A stretch of DNA of 12,493 nt from Lachnospiraceae bacterium (lineage in GTDB: Bacteria; Bacillota; Clostridia; Lachnospirales; Lachnospiraceae): contig DMCJ01000221.1 of NCBI GenBank assembly GCA_003446735.1, positions 1-12,493 on the forward strand. The letters are read 5' to 3'. Below the pieces are notes generated by a model that was not told where the DNA came from, ran no database searches, and saw only the letters and a list, made by a program, of their open reading frames with translations. This document shows positions 1 through 5,848 of the stretch, one piece after another. Position numbers and translations under genes: made by a program. Position 1 is the first letter of the stretch, and each line of letters starts with the position of its first letter.

Positions 1-404
1 GTATGCTCAAAAGAATCTATTCCGATAGTCTTTGCCAGTTTTGCAAGTGCCTTTTCAGCTCCGGCACCACTCTGGCAGGCAAAGGCCGAAATTTTCTTAT
101 TTTTCAGGGCATCCTTATTTTCTTCAATAAAGGTCCTGAGGGGAGGAGTGAAATTTGAAGCCCATACCGGGAAACCGAATATCACCCGGTCATAATCATT
201 AAGATCAACTTCATATGCTTCCAATTCCGGTTTCTCGGCCATCACCGCACTTTTACCGCCCCAGAAGAACTTGGCGAAGCCCTTGTCGTGATATGCCTTC
301 TTAGGAACAAGGCAGAGCAGGTCCGCGCCGATCCTGTCCTTTATCCTGTTTGCGACATATTCAGTATTTCCTTCCAAAGAATAATAAACTATCAGCGTTT
401 TCAT
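1..404 (-). CDS. Flavodoxin-like protein, partial (C-terminus outside window)
   Basis: The reading frame on the minus strand starts at ATG 404-402 and stays open to the window edge, so about 134 residues are visible and the C-terminus is missing. The N-terminus reads MKTLIVYYSLEGNTEYVA, which is the first beta strand plus the FMN phosphate-binding loop (S-L-E-G-N-T) of short-chain flavodoxins. A later stretch (DRVIFGFPVWASNFTPPLR) matches the second flavin-contact loop (G-x-P-x-W). These features support an FMN-binding flavodoxin-fold electron carrier or small oxidoreductase in the cytoplasm; the partner is unknown. The start codon overlaps the stop of the upstream GNAT gene (ATGA) and a GGAGG lies at 415-419 inside that gene, so the two are probably translationally coupled. 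The family call is firm; the exact role is not. Confidence 0.88.
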   Translation of the reverse strand, partial: MKTLIVYYSLEGNTEYVANRIKDRIGADLLCLVPKKAYHDKGFAKFFWGGKSAVMAEKPELEAYEVDLNDYDRVIFGFPVWASNFTPPLRTFIEENKDALKNKKISAFACQSGAGAEKALAKLAKTIGIDSFEH

Positions 405-901
405 TTGATCAGTACCTCCATATCTATGCATTTCCATGTTCCTACGGGAAATTCGCATATGCGCTCGCCGTATTCCTTAAAGCCGACCGCCTCATAGCAG
501 CGGCGTGCAGCGGGGTTGTTATCAAATACTCCGAGGTCGATCCGATTTACATTCAGATTTTTGACAGCATATTCTATGCCGAGACGGAGCATTTTGCTTC
601 CGTAGCTTTTGCCGCGCACATCAGGATCGACGATCACGAATCCGAAACGTACCGACTTATCGTTATCGGGATCCGGATATCTGATAAAGAAGTGTCCGAC
701 AATTTTTCCTTCATCGTCTAAGGCTGTAAGAGGGAAAAACTTTCCGGACCCGAGGCTCGGCGCATAGTTTTCGTTTAAGTATTTTCCCAAAAGCGGAAAC
801 TTTCCTATCCTGTCAGCCGACCATTTATATAGTTCTTCCTCTGTCTTTATCCAGGTAGCTATTATATCCGCATCTTCTTTTTTATATTCTCGAAGTATCA
901 T
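401..901 (-). CDS. GNAT family N-acetyltransferase (RimJ/RimL-like)
   Basis: A 166-residue protein of normal length for a single-domain Gcn5-related N-acetyltransferase. The acetyl-CoA pyrophosphate loop is RGKSYG at residues 96-101 (consensus R/Q-x-x-G-x-G/A), preceded by the strand FGFVIVDPDV. The C-terminal signature NNPAARRCYEAVGF (128-141) is the usual alpha4-beta7 element. The N-terminus (MILREYKKEDADIIATWI) is typical of RimJ/RimL-like members, which acetylate protein N-termini or small amines; the substrate cannot be read from sequence. An AGGAGA at 912-917 (minus strand) lies upstream of the ATG. It sits between another GNAT gene upstream and a flavodoxin-like gene downstream with a 4-base ATGA overlap, so it is probably the middle gene of a small operon. 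Confidence 0.9.
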   Translation of the reverse strand: MILREYKKEDADIIATWIKTEEELYKWSADRIGKFPLLGKYLNENYAPSLGSGKFFPLTALDDEGKIVGHFFIRYPDPDNDKSVRFGFVIVDPDVRGKSYGSKMLRLGIEYAVKNLNVNRIDLGVFDNNPAARRCYEAVGFKEYGERICEFPVGTWKCIDMEVLIK

Positions 902-954
902 AATGTCTGTATCTCCTGTCGAATAACCTGTAATATTTCAGTATTTGGATTGAG

Positions 955-981
955 CTTTTGACGTATTTCCGCGGTCAAAAG
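955..981. repeat. Inverted repeat between the two GNAT genes
   Basis: CTTTTGAC (955-962) and GTCAAAAG (974-981) form an 8-base perfect inverted repeat with an 11-base spacer, in the 97-base gap between the two acetyltransferase genes. No T-run follows on the minus strand, so it does not look like an intrinsic terminator. It could be an operator or a processing stem. It may also be chance, since the arms are AT-rich. Confidence 0.4.
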
Positions 982-998
982 ACTTTCCGTTGTCGATA

Positions 999-1823
999 TT
1001 ATCGATCTGCATTTGATCCTCCTATCGTGCAGAGCTTCCCGCGAAGCACATAGCCAATCTTTTCATAGCATGCATTGGAAGCAACATAGTCCGCGTTTGT
1101 ATAAAGCATGGGAACAAAGCCTTCTTCCTTTGCTAACATCGTTACCTGATAGACGAGATTTTCGGCGTAGTGTTTTCTCCTTGAATCGTGGCGGGTAAAT
1201 ACGAGGTTGATCGAGGCCATATTTCCGTTGGGCCCATATTTACAACTAGCAACGTTCTTTCCGGATGCATCTTTCCAAAAGAAAGTTCTGCCTTCGTTTA
1301 TGTCGTTTAATGCATCCTCTTCATAGCCTGCTCTGTCCTTCTGATCTATGCCGATCTCCCTGTGGAAGAGGTCTATAAAATCAGTCAGTTCTTCCATATC
1401 TTCTTTAATGCATCGATGAATCGAACCGTCCGATATGCCGGTCGGCTTAATCGGGTTTAGACAATCATAAGCAAACATATTGATCGAAACGGAAAGATCG
1501 ATCCCATCCTCTGAAGCTCGCTTTATAAAATGATCTGCGAGCTCATATTTCATATTAAAGTTGTGCTCCCCGTCAACGAGCCCGTTCTCTTTTGCTGTAA
1601 GATATGCATTATCCATTTCTTTTAAAGAGGCACCGCTTTTTGTCCAGATCCAGACAGGAAAAGGCGCGCCTGTATAGCAGATGATCAGGCTTTTGTGATC
1701 GGACAAAAGGAGTTCGCAATCGCCCTCCATTACCCTTCCGAGTACAAAAAAAGTATATTTGTCGCCCTCTAACAGTTGGCGGTCTCTTTCATCGATATAG
1801 TTATCCAATCCTGTTTCTTCCAT
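999..1823 (-). CDS. GNAT family N-acetyltransferase with long N-terminal domain
   Basis: The chosen start gives 274 residues; an upstream ATG at 1871 would give 290. I prefer 1823 because GAGGAT lies about 10 bases upstream, whereas the 1871 ATG has no Shine-Dalgarno and sits nearly at the predicted transcription start. The C-terminal part is a GNAT domain: a beta strand and acetyl-CoA loop (SINLVFTRHDSRRKHYAENL) followed by NADYVASNACYEKIGYVLRG near the end, the usual alpha4-beta7 element. The loop is R-R-K-H-Y-A rather than a glycine-rich form, as in several FR47-like members. The N-terminal half of about 140 residues has no motif I recognise and may be a degenerate second GNAT fold, as in two-domain acetyltransferases. 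Substrate unknown. It is the first gene of the leftward cluster. Confidence 0.85.
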   Translation of the reverse strand: MEETGLDNYIDERDRQLLEGDKYTFFVLGRVMEGDCELLLSDHKSLIICYTGAPFPVWIWTKSGASLKEMDNAYLTAKENGLVDGEHNFNMKYELADHFIKRASEDGIDLSVSINMFAYDCLNPIKPTGISDGSIHRCIKEDMEELTDFIDLFHREIGIDQKDRAGYEEDALNDINEGRTFFWKDASGKNVASCKYGPNGNMASINLVFTRHDSRRKHYAENLVYQVTMLAKEEGFVPMLYTNADYVASNACYEKIGYVLRGKLCTIGGSNADR

Positions 1824-1876
1824 TTTGTTTTTATCCTCATTTTCAACCGTGTTTAAAATGACATGTATCATACTAT

Positions 1877-1905
1877 ATTTTACGCGACTTACAGAAATGT
1901 GACAA
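1877..1905 (-). promoter_or_regulatory. Sigma-70/A-type promoter for the GNAT/flavodoxin cluster
   Basis: On the minus strand, TTGTCA (plus 1900-1905) and TAAAAT (plus 1877-1882) are separated by exactly 17 bases. Transcription would start near 1870, close to or inside the upstream candidate ATG of the first acetyltransferase. This supports translation from the ATG at 1823. The -35 box lies inside the left arm of the stem-loop at 1899-1926. Predicted from sequence only. Confidence 0.6.
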
Positions 1906-1940
1906 GGGGATGTTTTCCCCTGTCACGTTTTCCCAGTCAC
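1899..1940. repeat. GTGACA/TGTCAC stem-loop with adjoining partial duplication
   Basis: GTGACA-A-GGGGA (1899-1910) pairs with TCCCCTGTCAC (1916-1926) with a single bulged A and a short loop. GTTTTCCCCTGTCAC (1912-1926) is followed at once by GTTTTCCCAGTCAC (1927-1940), an imperfect tandem copy of the right arm. The GTGACA/TGTCAC termini are shared with the two palindromes at 2117-2147 and 2169-2203, so all three may belong to one family of REP-like elements, although the inner stem differs. Confidence 0.6.
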
Positions 1941-1967
1941 TGAAAAATGGGTGGAGGAAGCAGAAAA

Positions 1968-2172
1968 ATGGATAAAAGAAGAGACGGAGCAGTAAAGATA
2001 CAGGATACGGAAATGTACTATGTATCTTTTGGGAAAGGGAAAAAGAATATGGTCGTTTTGCCCGGACTATCGGACGGACTGGCCACTGTAAAAGGGAAAG
2101 GGATGATCCTGTCTGAGTGTGACAGGGTGCCTGGTACACTGTCACACAGTCTATATGTTCAGCCGGAAAAGT
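1968..2172 (+). pseudogene. Remnant of an alpha/beta-hydrolase gene interrupted by REP-like palindromes
   Basis: A GGAGGAAG (1953-1960) lies 7 bases before ATG 1968, a strong translation start. The next 50 or so codons resemble the N-terminus of an alpha/beta-fold hydrolase: a strand (MYYVSFGKGKKNMVVLPG) leading into the oxyanion-type LPGLSDGL loop and VKGKG. At about 2117 the reading runs into a 31-base palindrome. Just beyond it, in another frame (2149-2172), VYMFSRKS appears, which fits the next conserved strand of the same family (VYxFSRR). The second palindrome then follows and nothing hydrolase-like continues; the nucleophile elbow, the catalytic acid and the histidine are absent. The open frame from 1968 ends at 2270 after translating the palindromes and is unlikely to give a working enzyme. 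The family call is from memory of the motifs. Confidence 0.6.
2117..2147. repeat. REP-like palindrome, copy 1
   Basis: The arms GTGTGACAG (2117-2125) and CTGTCACAC (2139-2147) are perfect inverted repeats around the 13-base centre GGTGCCTGGTACA. The element differs from copy 2 by one base over 31 bases, in the same orientation, 23 bases apart. Such GTGTGACAG...CTGTCACAC intergenic palindromes resemble REP elements of Firmicutes that are mobilised by RAYT (Y1-type) transposases. No transposase is present here. Confidence 0.85.
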
Positions 2173-2203
2173 GTGACAGGGTGCATGGTACACTGTCACA
2201 CTT
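2169..2203. repeat. REP-like palindrome, copy 2
   Basis: The arms AAGTGTGACAG (2169-2179) and CTGTCACACTT (2193-2203) form an 11-base perfect stem around GGTGCATGGTACA. The inner 31 bases match copy 1 except for one C-to-A change. The right edge overlaps the -35 region of the promoter for the phosphoribosyltransferase gene. Confidence 0.85.
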
Positions 2204-2231
2204 GTGTAAGACATGTGAGATATGGTATAAT
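2202..2231 (+). promoter_or_regulatory. Extended -10 promoter for the phosphoribosyltransferase gene
   Basis: A perfect TATAAT lies at 2226-2231, preceded by TG at -15/-14 (TGGTATAAT), an extended -10 promoter. TTGTGT (2202-2207) is a fair -35 box at 18 bases spacing. Transcription would start near 2238, about 45 bases before the ATG at 2283. The -35 begins on the last two bases of palindrome copy 2. Confidence 0.75.
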
Positions 2232-2239
2232 AGGGATGC

Positions 2240-2255
2240 GGATGCTGTGGCATCC
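2240..2255 (+). promoter_or_regulatory. Small 5'-leader hairpin
   Basis: GGATGC-TGTG-GCATCC makes a 6-base stem with a tetraloop just after the predicted transcription start. A second GGATGC directly before it (2234-2239) could pair with the same right arm. No T-run follows closely, so it may stabilise the transcript 5' end rather than terminate it. The role is inferred. Confidence 0.4.
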
Positions 2256-2282
2256 AGCCTTATATTTTAAGGGGGAGTTACT

Positions 2283-2921
2283 ATGCAGAACTACAAGAAG
2301 ATCGACTATGCGAGAAACAAGGACGTGGTACTTCGTTACATACCCGGCCACTTTGTCACACCGAATTCTCATGTCAACTATTATATGGATCTGACGGATA
2401 TGAAGGCCCGCCAGAGAGAGGCGAGAGCTACGGGCGAGGAGCTCGCGGAGATGTATCTTTCCTCGGATATCATCGATACTATCCTTTGCTTAAACGGCAT
2501 GGAAGTAGTTGGTTCCTATCTTGCCAACAAGCTTACAAAGGCCGGGATCATTTCCGCCAATTCACATCAGACCATGTATATCACCGCGCCTGAGTATAAT
2601 ACCAGCGGCCAGATGATGTTCAGAGAGAATAATTCCCATATGATAAAGGGAAAGAAGGTTTTGATCCTTATCGATACGGCTACGACAGGCGCTACATTAA
2701 AGAGCTGCCTCGGAACGATCCGTTTTTACGGAGGTGAGATCGTAGGCATATCCGCGATCTACTCCGTTGCCACCCAGATAGAGGATGTTCCCATAAGAGC
2801 CCTTTATTCCAACAGGGATCTTCCCGATTATGCCAGCTATGCTTCCGACGGATGCCCCTTATGCAAGGCCGGCACTCCCGTTGATGCGATATGTAACGGC
2901 TTTGGATATTCGACCTTATAA
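2283..2921 (+). CDS. Phosphoribosyltransferase family protein (orotate PRT-like)
   Basis: A 212-residue cytoplasmic protein in the size range of type I phosphoribosyltransferases. The PRPP-binding segment is VLILIDTATTGATL (126-139): hydrophobic strand, acidic residue (D131), then the TTGAT loop that grips the 5-phosphate. The acidic pair of the classical motif is reduced to I-D. The C-terminus (DGCPLCKAG...VDAICNGFGY) carries a CxxC pair and resembles a tail I associate with PyrE-like proteins of Clostridia. The likely reaction is base plus PRPP, as in orotate phosphoribosyltransferase, but no pyrimidine genes are nearby, so a specialised salvage or signalling role is possible. GGGGGAG (2270-2276) is a strong ribosome binding site. 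It has its own promoter and an intrinsic terminator directly after the stop. Confidence 0.85.
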   Translation: MQNYKKIDYARNKDVVLRYIPGHFVTPNSHVNYYMDLTDMKARQREARATGEELAEMYLSSDIIDTILCLNGMEVVGSYLANKLTKAGIISANSHQTMYITAPEYNTSGQMMFRENNSHMIKGKKVLILIDTATTGATLKSCLGTIRFYGGEIVGISAIYSVATQIEDVPIRALYSNRDLPDYASYASDGCPLCKAGTPVDAICNGFGYSTL

Positions 2922-2922
2922 T
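2917..2922 (+). promoter_or_regulatory. Candidate -10 box overlapping the phosphoribosyltransferase stop
   Basis: A perfect TATAAT overlaps the TAA stop. No good -35 lies at 16-18 bases (TAACGG at 17) and no TG extension is present. If active, it would start a transcript a few bases before the hairpin at 2934. It is the only promoter-like signal between the phosphoribosyltransferase gene and the downstream run. Confidence 0.3.
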
Positions 2923-2933
2923 ATTACTATCAT

Positions 2934-2962
2934 GCCCCGCTTTTTTTGGCGGGGCTTATTTT
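2934..2962 (+). terminator. Intrinsic terminator after the phosphoribosyltransferase gene
   Basis: GCCCCGC (2934-2940) and GCGGGGC (2949-2955) form a 7-base GC-rich stem with an 8-base loop (seven T and a G), followed by TTATTTT. It starts 12 bases after the stop codon. The right arm also contains the only G-rich stretch upstream of the next gene's ATG at 2964, so terminator and ribosome binding site appear to overlap. Confidence 0.8.
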
Positions 2963-2963
2963 A

Positions 2964-4325
2964 ATGATGATGGAAAATGACAAAAAGATAAGCGCTCTTG
3001 CCGAAAAAGTCTTAAGGGAGATAAGACGGGACATTCTCGTTAAGCTCCGTTTTTTTGATGCGGCAACGGGCGCTCTTTTGATGTCGGAAAAGCCGGGATC
3101 CGGAAGGATCGCCATGAGCGGAGCGACGGTTTATTATGACCCGCGTACAGTCCTTGAGACATATAAAAGCAGACCGGGAATGATGGAGAGGATATACCTC
3201 CACATTCTGCTCCATTTGATATTTTCCCACAGCTTTAATTATGATAAACTTGATAATATATCGTGGGATCTTGCCTGCGATATCGCGACGGAAAACGTGA
3301 TCTTAAGTCTCGGGCTTCCCAACATGATATTTGATGAGGATGATATCTTAAAGCGGAAATTAAAAGTCCTTAGGGAAGATGCGGGCGGGCTTACCGCCGA
3401 GAGGATATACAGGTATTTTAAATACAACCCGCCTACGAAGGGCGAGATAAACGAATACAGAGAGCTTACTTACCGCGATGATCACTCCCTCTGGATTGCA
3501 AACAAGGAGATACAGCTCGATCTTAAAGACTTTAAGAAGATAAGCGAAAAGATAAGGACCGAGATCAGGTCCTTTGCGAAAGACAAGAGCGGTTCGGATG
3601 AGCTGGCCGGTAATCTGGATGAGAGCGTAAAGGATAAATATGATTACGGCGAGATATTAAGGCATTTTACGGTGATGGGTGAAAATATCACGGTAAACGA
3701 AGATGAGTTTGACTATGTCTACTATACCTACGGCCTTAATGTCTACGGGAATCTGCCTCTTATAGAGCCTCTTGAATATAAAGAAGAAAAGAAAGTAAGG
3801 GAATTTGTCATAGCCCTTGATACGTCGGCTTCCTGCCGCGGCGATATAGTAAGGAATTTTCTGAAAAAGACCTATGGCATATTAAAGAGCAGTGAGAATT
3901 TCTTTAAAAAGATAAATGTCCATATAGTCCAGTGTGACAGCGATATCCAGAACGATACGAAGATCACGAACGATAATGAATTTAATGATTTCATAACCAG
4001 GGGAAAGCTGGTCGGATTCGGAGGAACGGATTTCCGCCCTGTCTTTGAGCATGTTGAGATGCTTAAGGAAAAAGGCGAATTCGAGAGCCTGAAAGGGCTT
4101 ATATACTTTACAGACGGCTATGGGATATATCCCGACAGGATGCCCGATTATGATGTGATATTTGCCTTTTTAAACGAAGATGTAAACAGAGGCCCGGTCC
4201 CTCCATGGAGCTTAAAAGTCATCCTGGATGAAGAAGGGCTCGAAGAAGATGTCAGAGCTGACGAAGAAGCAAAAGCGGCCGAGGAAGCCAATGAAGCCAT
4301 AGATCCCGCAGGAGGAATATTATAA
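2964..4325 (+). CDS. vWA protein with putative metallopeptidase-fold N-terminus (DUF2201 type)
   Basis: About 453 residues from ATG 2964; ATGs at 2967 and 2970 are equally possible, and a TTG at 2946 lies inside the terminator and is unlikely. The N-terminal domain has HILLHLIFSH (80-89), the spacing of an HExxH-x4-H zinc helix but with the catalytic Glu replaced by Ile, followed by WDLACDIATENVI, a usual neighbour of that helix in DUF2201_N proteins. The C-terminal half is a von Willebrand A domain with a complete metal-ion site: DTSAS (D286, S288, S290), T355 in GGTDFRP and D384 in FTDGYG. An acidic Ala/Glu-rich tail ends the protein. Such proteins pair with MoxR-type ATPases, and the ATPase gene begins 2 bases after this stop. 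Likely role: substrate adaptor or metal-dependent binding partner; peptidase activity is doubtful. Confidence 0.85.
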   Translation: MMMENDKKISALAEKVLREIRRDILVKLRFFDAATGALLMSEKPGSGRIAMSGATVYYDPRTVLETYKSRPGMMERIYLHILLHLIFSHSFNYDKLDNISWDLACDIATENVILSLGLPNMIFDEDDILKRKLKVLREDAGGLTAERIYRYFKYNPPTKGEINEYRELTYRDDHSLWIANKEIQLDLKDFKKISEKIRTEIRSFAKDKSGSDELAGNLDESVKDKYDYGEILRHFTVMGENITVNEDEFDYVYYTYGLNVYGNLPLIEPLEYKEEKKVREFVIALDTSASCRGDIVRNFLKKTYGILKSSENFFKKINVHIVQCDSDIQNDTKITNDNEFNDFITRGKLVGFGGTDFRPVFEHVEMLKEKGEFESLKGLIYFTDGYGIYPDRMPDYDVIFAFLNEDVNRGPVPPWSLKVILDEEGLEEDVRADEEAKAAEEANEAIDPAGGIL

Positions 4326-4327
4326 AC

Positions 4328-5848
4328 ATGAATATAAAAGAAGCGAAGGAATATATAAAGGATTCGGTAAGACTCTATTTAAAGAAGGATGAATTCGGGG
4401 AATACAGAGTGCCCGTTGTGCGCCAGAGACCGTTGTTTCTGCTCGGTGCGCCGGGAATAGGAAAGACTGCCATTATGGAACAGATCGCGCAGGAGCTGGG
4501 TATCGCTCTTGTAAGCTATGCGATGACCCATCATACAAGGCAGTCGGCGCTCGGTCTTCCTTATATAACGAAAAAGGAATATGACGGTGAGGAGTATTCC
4601 GTTTCCGAATATACGATGAGCGAGATAATCTCCCAGGTCTATGAGACAATGGAGGAGAGCGGGATAAAAGAAGGAATCCTTTTTTTGGATGAGATCAACT
4701 GCGTATCGGAGACGCTGGCGCCGTCAATGCTTCAGTTCCTTCAATATAAGACTTTCGGAAGACACAGGGTTCCCGAAGGCTGGGTCATAGTAACCGCCGG
4801 AAATCCTCCGGAATACAATAAGTCGGTAAGGGAATTCGATGTGGTCACGATGGACAGGCTTAAGCTGTTAGAGGTCGAGGCTGATTACAAGACATGGAAG
4901 GAGTATGCCATATCAAATGGTGTTCACCCTGCGATCATAAGCTATCTGGACCTTAAGAAGGATCAGTTCTACCTGATGGAAATGACATTAAAGGGAAAGG
5001 GCTATGTTACCGCAAGAGGCTGGGAGGATCTTTCCAAAATGCTGCTTTTATATGAGGAGGAAAAAATCACCCCGAAGGAAAGCCTTATATCCCAGTACAT
5101 AAGGAATGAGAAGGTCGTAAGGGAATTTTCCGCCTACTACGAGCTTTATAACAAATACAAAAGGGATTACGATATCGATGCCGTACTCAAGGGATCTGCG
5201 CCGCAGAGAGCCTATGAGAGGGCAGAAAAAGCTGCCTTTGATGAGAGACTTTCCTTAATGGGAATGCTTACGGACCGCGTCATCAATGATATAAAAGAAG
5301 TGATGGAGAAGGCTGCATATCTTAAGGAGACAAGGCCGCTTATAAAGCATCTCGAAGATGTCGCATCAGACTTTGATAAGAATGAAAAAGACATAAGGGA
5401 AGCACTTAATCTTCTTATAAATTCAAGGCGGGATATCATCTCAAAGAAGGCCAAAGCCGGAGCGCTTTCCGATGAAGAAAAGAGAAAACACTTAAGGATC
5501 ACGGGCTTTTTAGAGAAGATAAATGCGGGCATACTTAATCTCGAAAACACGGATAAGGATAAAGACCTTGAGCTTATAAAAAATAAATACGAGGATGAGA
5601 TAAAGAGATTAAAAGGGCGTCAGTTATCTGTAGACAGAGAACTTAACAATGTCTTTGAATTCACGGAGAAGGCATTCGGAAATGAGAATGAGATGCTGAT
5701 CTTAGTTACCGAGCTTACGGTTAATTCATACAGCGCAGCTTATATCGCCACATTCGGAAATCAGTATTACCAGAAGTACAACAAAGAACTCATGCTGACC
5801 GAAAGGTCGGACAGTATAATAAAAGAGATAGAGGAACTGGATCTTTGA
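4328..5848 (+). CDS. MoxR-like AAA+ ATPase
   Basis: 506 residues. The AAA+ core has Walker A GAPGIGKT (40-47), Walker B GILFLDEIN (116-124), sensor 1 TAGNPP (N159), an arginine-finger candidate in VTMDRL (R177) and sensor 2 TARGWEDL (R230). The order and the MDRL element fit the MoxR/RavA branch. The C-terminal half (about 250-506) is helical, charged and partly coiled-coil (about 310-440), longer than in a minimal MoxR protein. AGGAGG (4310-4315) lies 12 bases before the ATG. MoxR ATPases use ATP hydrolysis to remodel or insert metal into partner proteins, usually together with a vWA protein, here encoded immediately upstream. The stop overlaps the next start (TGATG), indicating translational coupling. 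Hydrolysis residues are all present, so it should be active. Confidence 0.93.
   Translation: MNIKEAKEYIKDSVRLYLKKDEFGEYRVPVVRQRPLFLLGAPGIGKTAIMEQIAQELGIALVSYAMTHHTRQSALGLPYITKKEYDGEEYSVSEYTMSEIISQVYETMEESGIKEGILFLDEINCVSETLAPSMLQFLQYKTFGRHRVPEGWVIVTAGNPPEYNKSVREFDVVTMDRLKLLEVEADYKTWKEYAISNGVHPAIISYLDLKKDQFYLMEMTLKGKGYVTARGWEDLSKMLLLYEEEKITPKESLISQYIRNEKVVREFSAYYELYNKYKRDYDIDAVLKGSAPQRAYERAEKAAFDERLSLMGMLTDRVINDIKEVMEKAAYLKETRPLIKHLEDVASDFDKNEKDIREALNLLINSRRDIISKKAKAGALSDEEKRKHLRITGFLEKINAGILNLENTDKDKDLELIKNKYEDEIKRLKGRQLSVDRELNNVFEFTEKAFGNENEMLILVTELTVNSYSAAYIATFGNQYYQKYNKELMLTERSDSIIKEIEELDL

Noticed and set aside
955..981. Inverted repeat as a terminator of the first acetyltransferase gene
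   Set aside because: The stem is AT-rich and no T-run follows on the minus strand; kept only as an inverted repeat.
1927..1940. GTTTTCCCAGTCAC, identical to the first 14 bases of the common M13 (-40) primer site, suggesting vector contamination
   Set aside because: The match stops there (TGAAA follows instead of GAC), and it is better explained as an imperfect tandem copy of the adjacent right arm GTTTTCCCCTGTCAC at 1912-1926.
2117..2203. The two spaced 31-base repeats as a minimal CRISPR array
   Set aside because: Only two copies with a 23-base spacer, no cas genes, strongly palindromic units, and the spacer encodes part of the hydrolase remnant.
1873..2253. Open frame of 126 codons on the minus strand in the intergenic block
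   Set aside because: It reads through all the palindromes, has no ribosome binding site, and has a low-complexity Ser/His/Pro-rich composition with no family motif.
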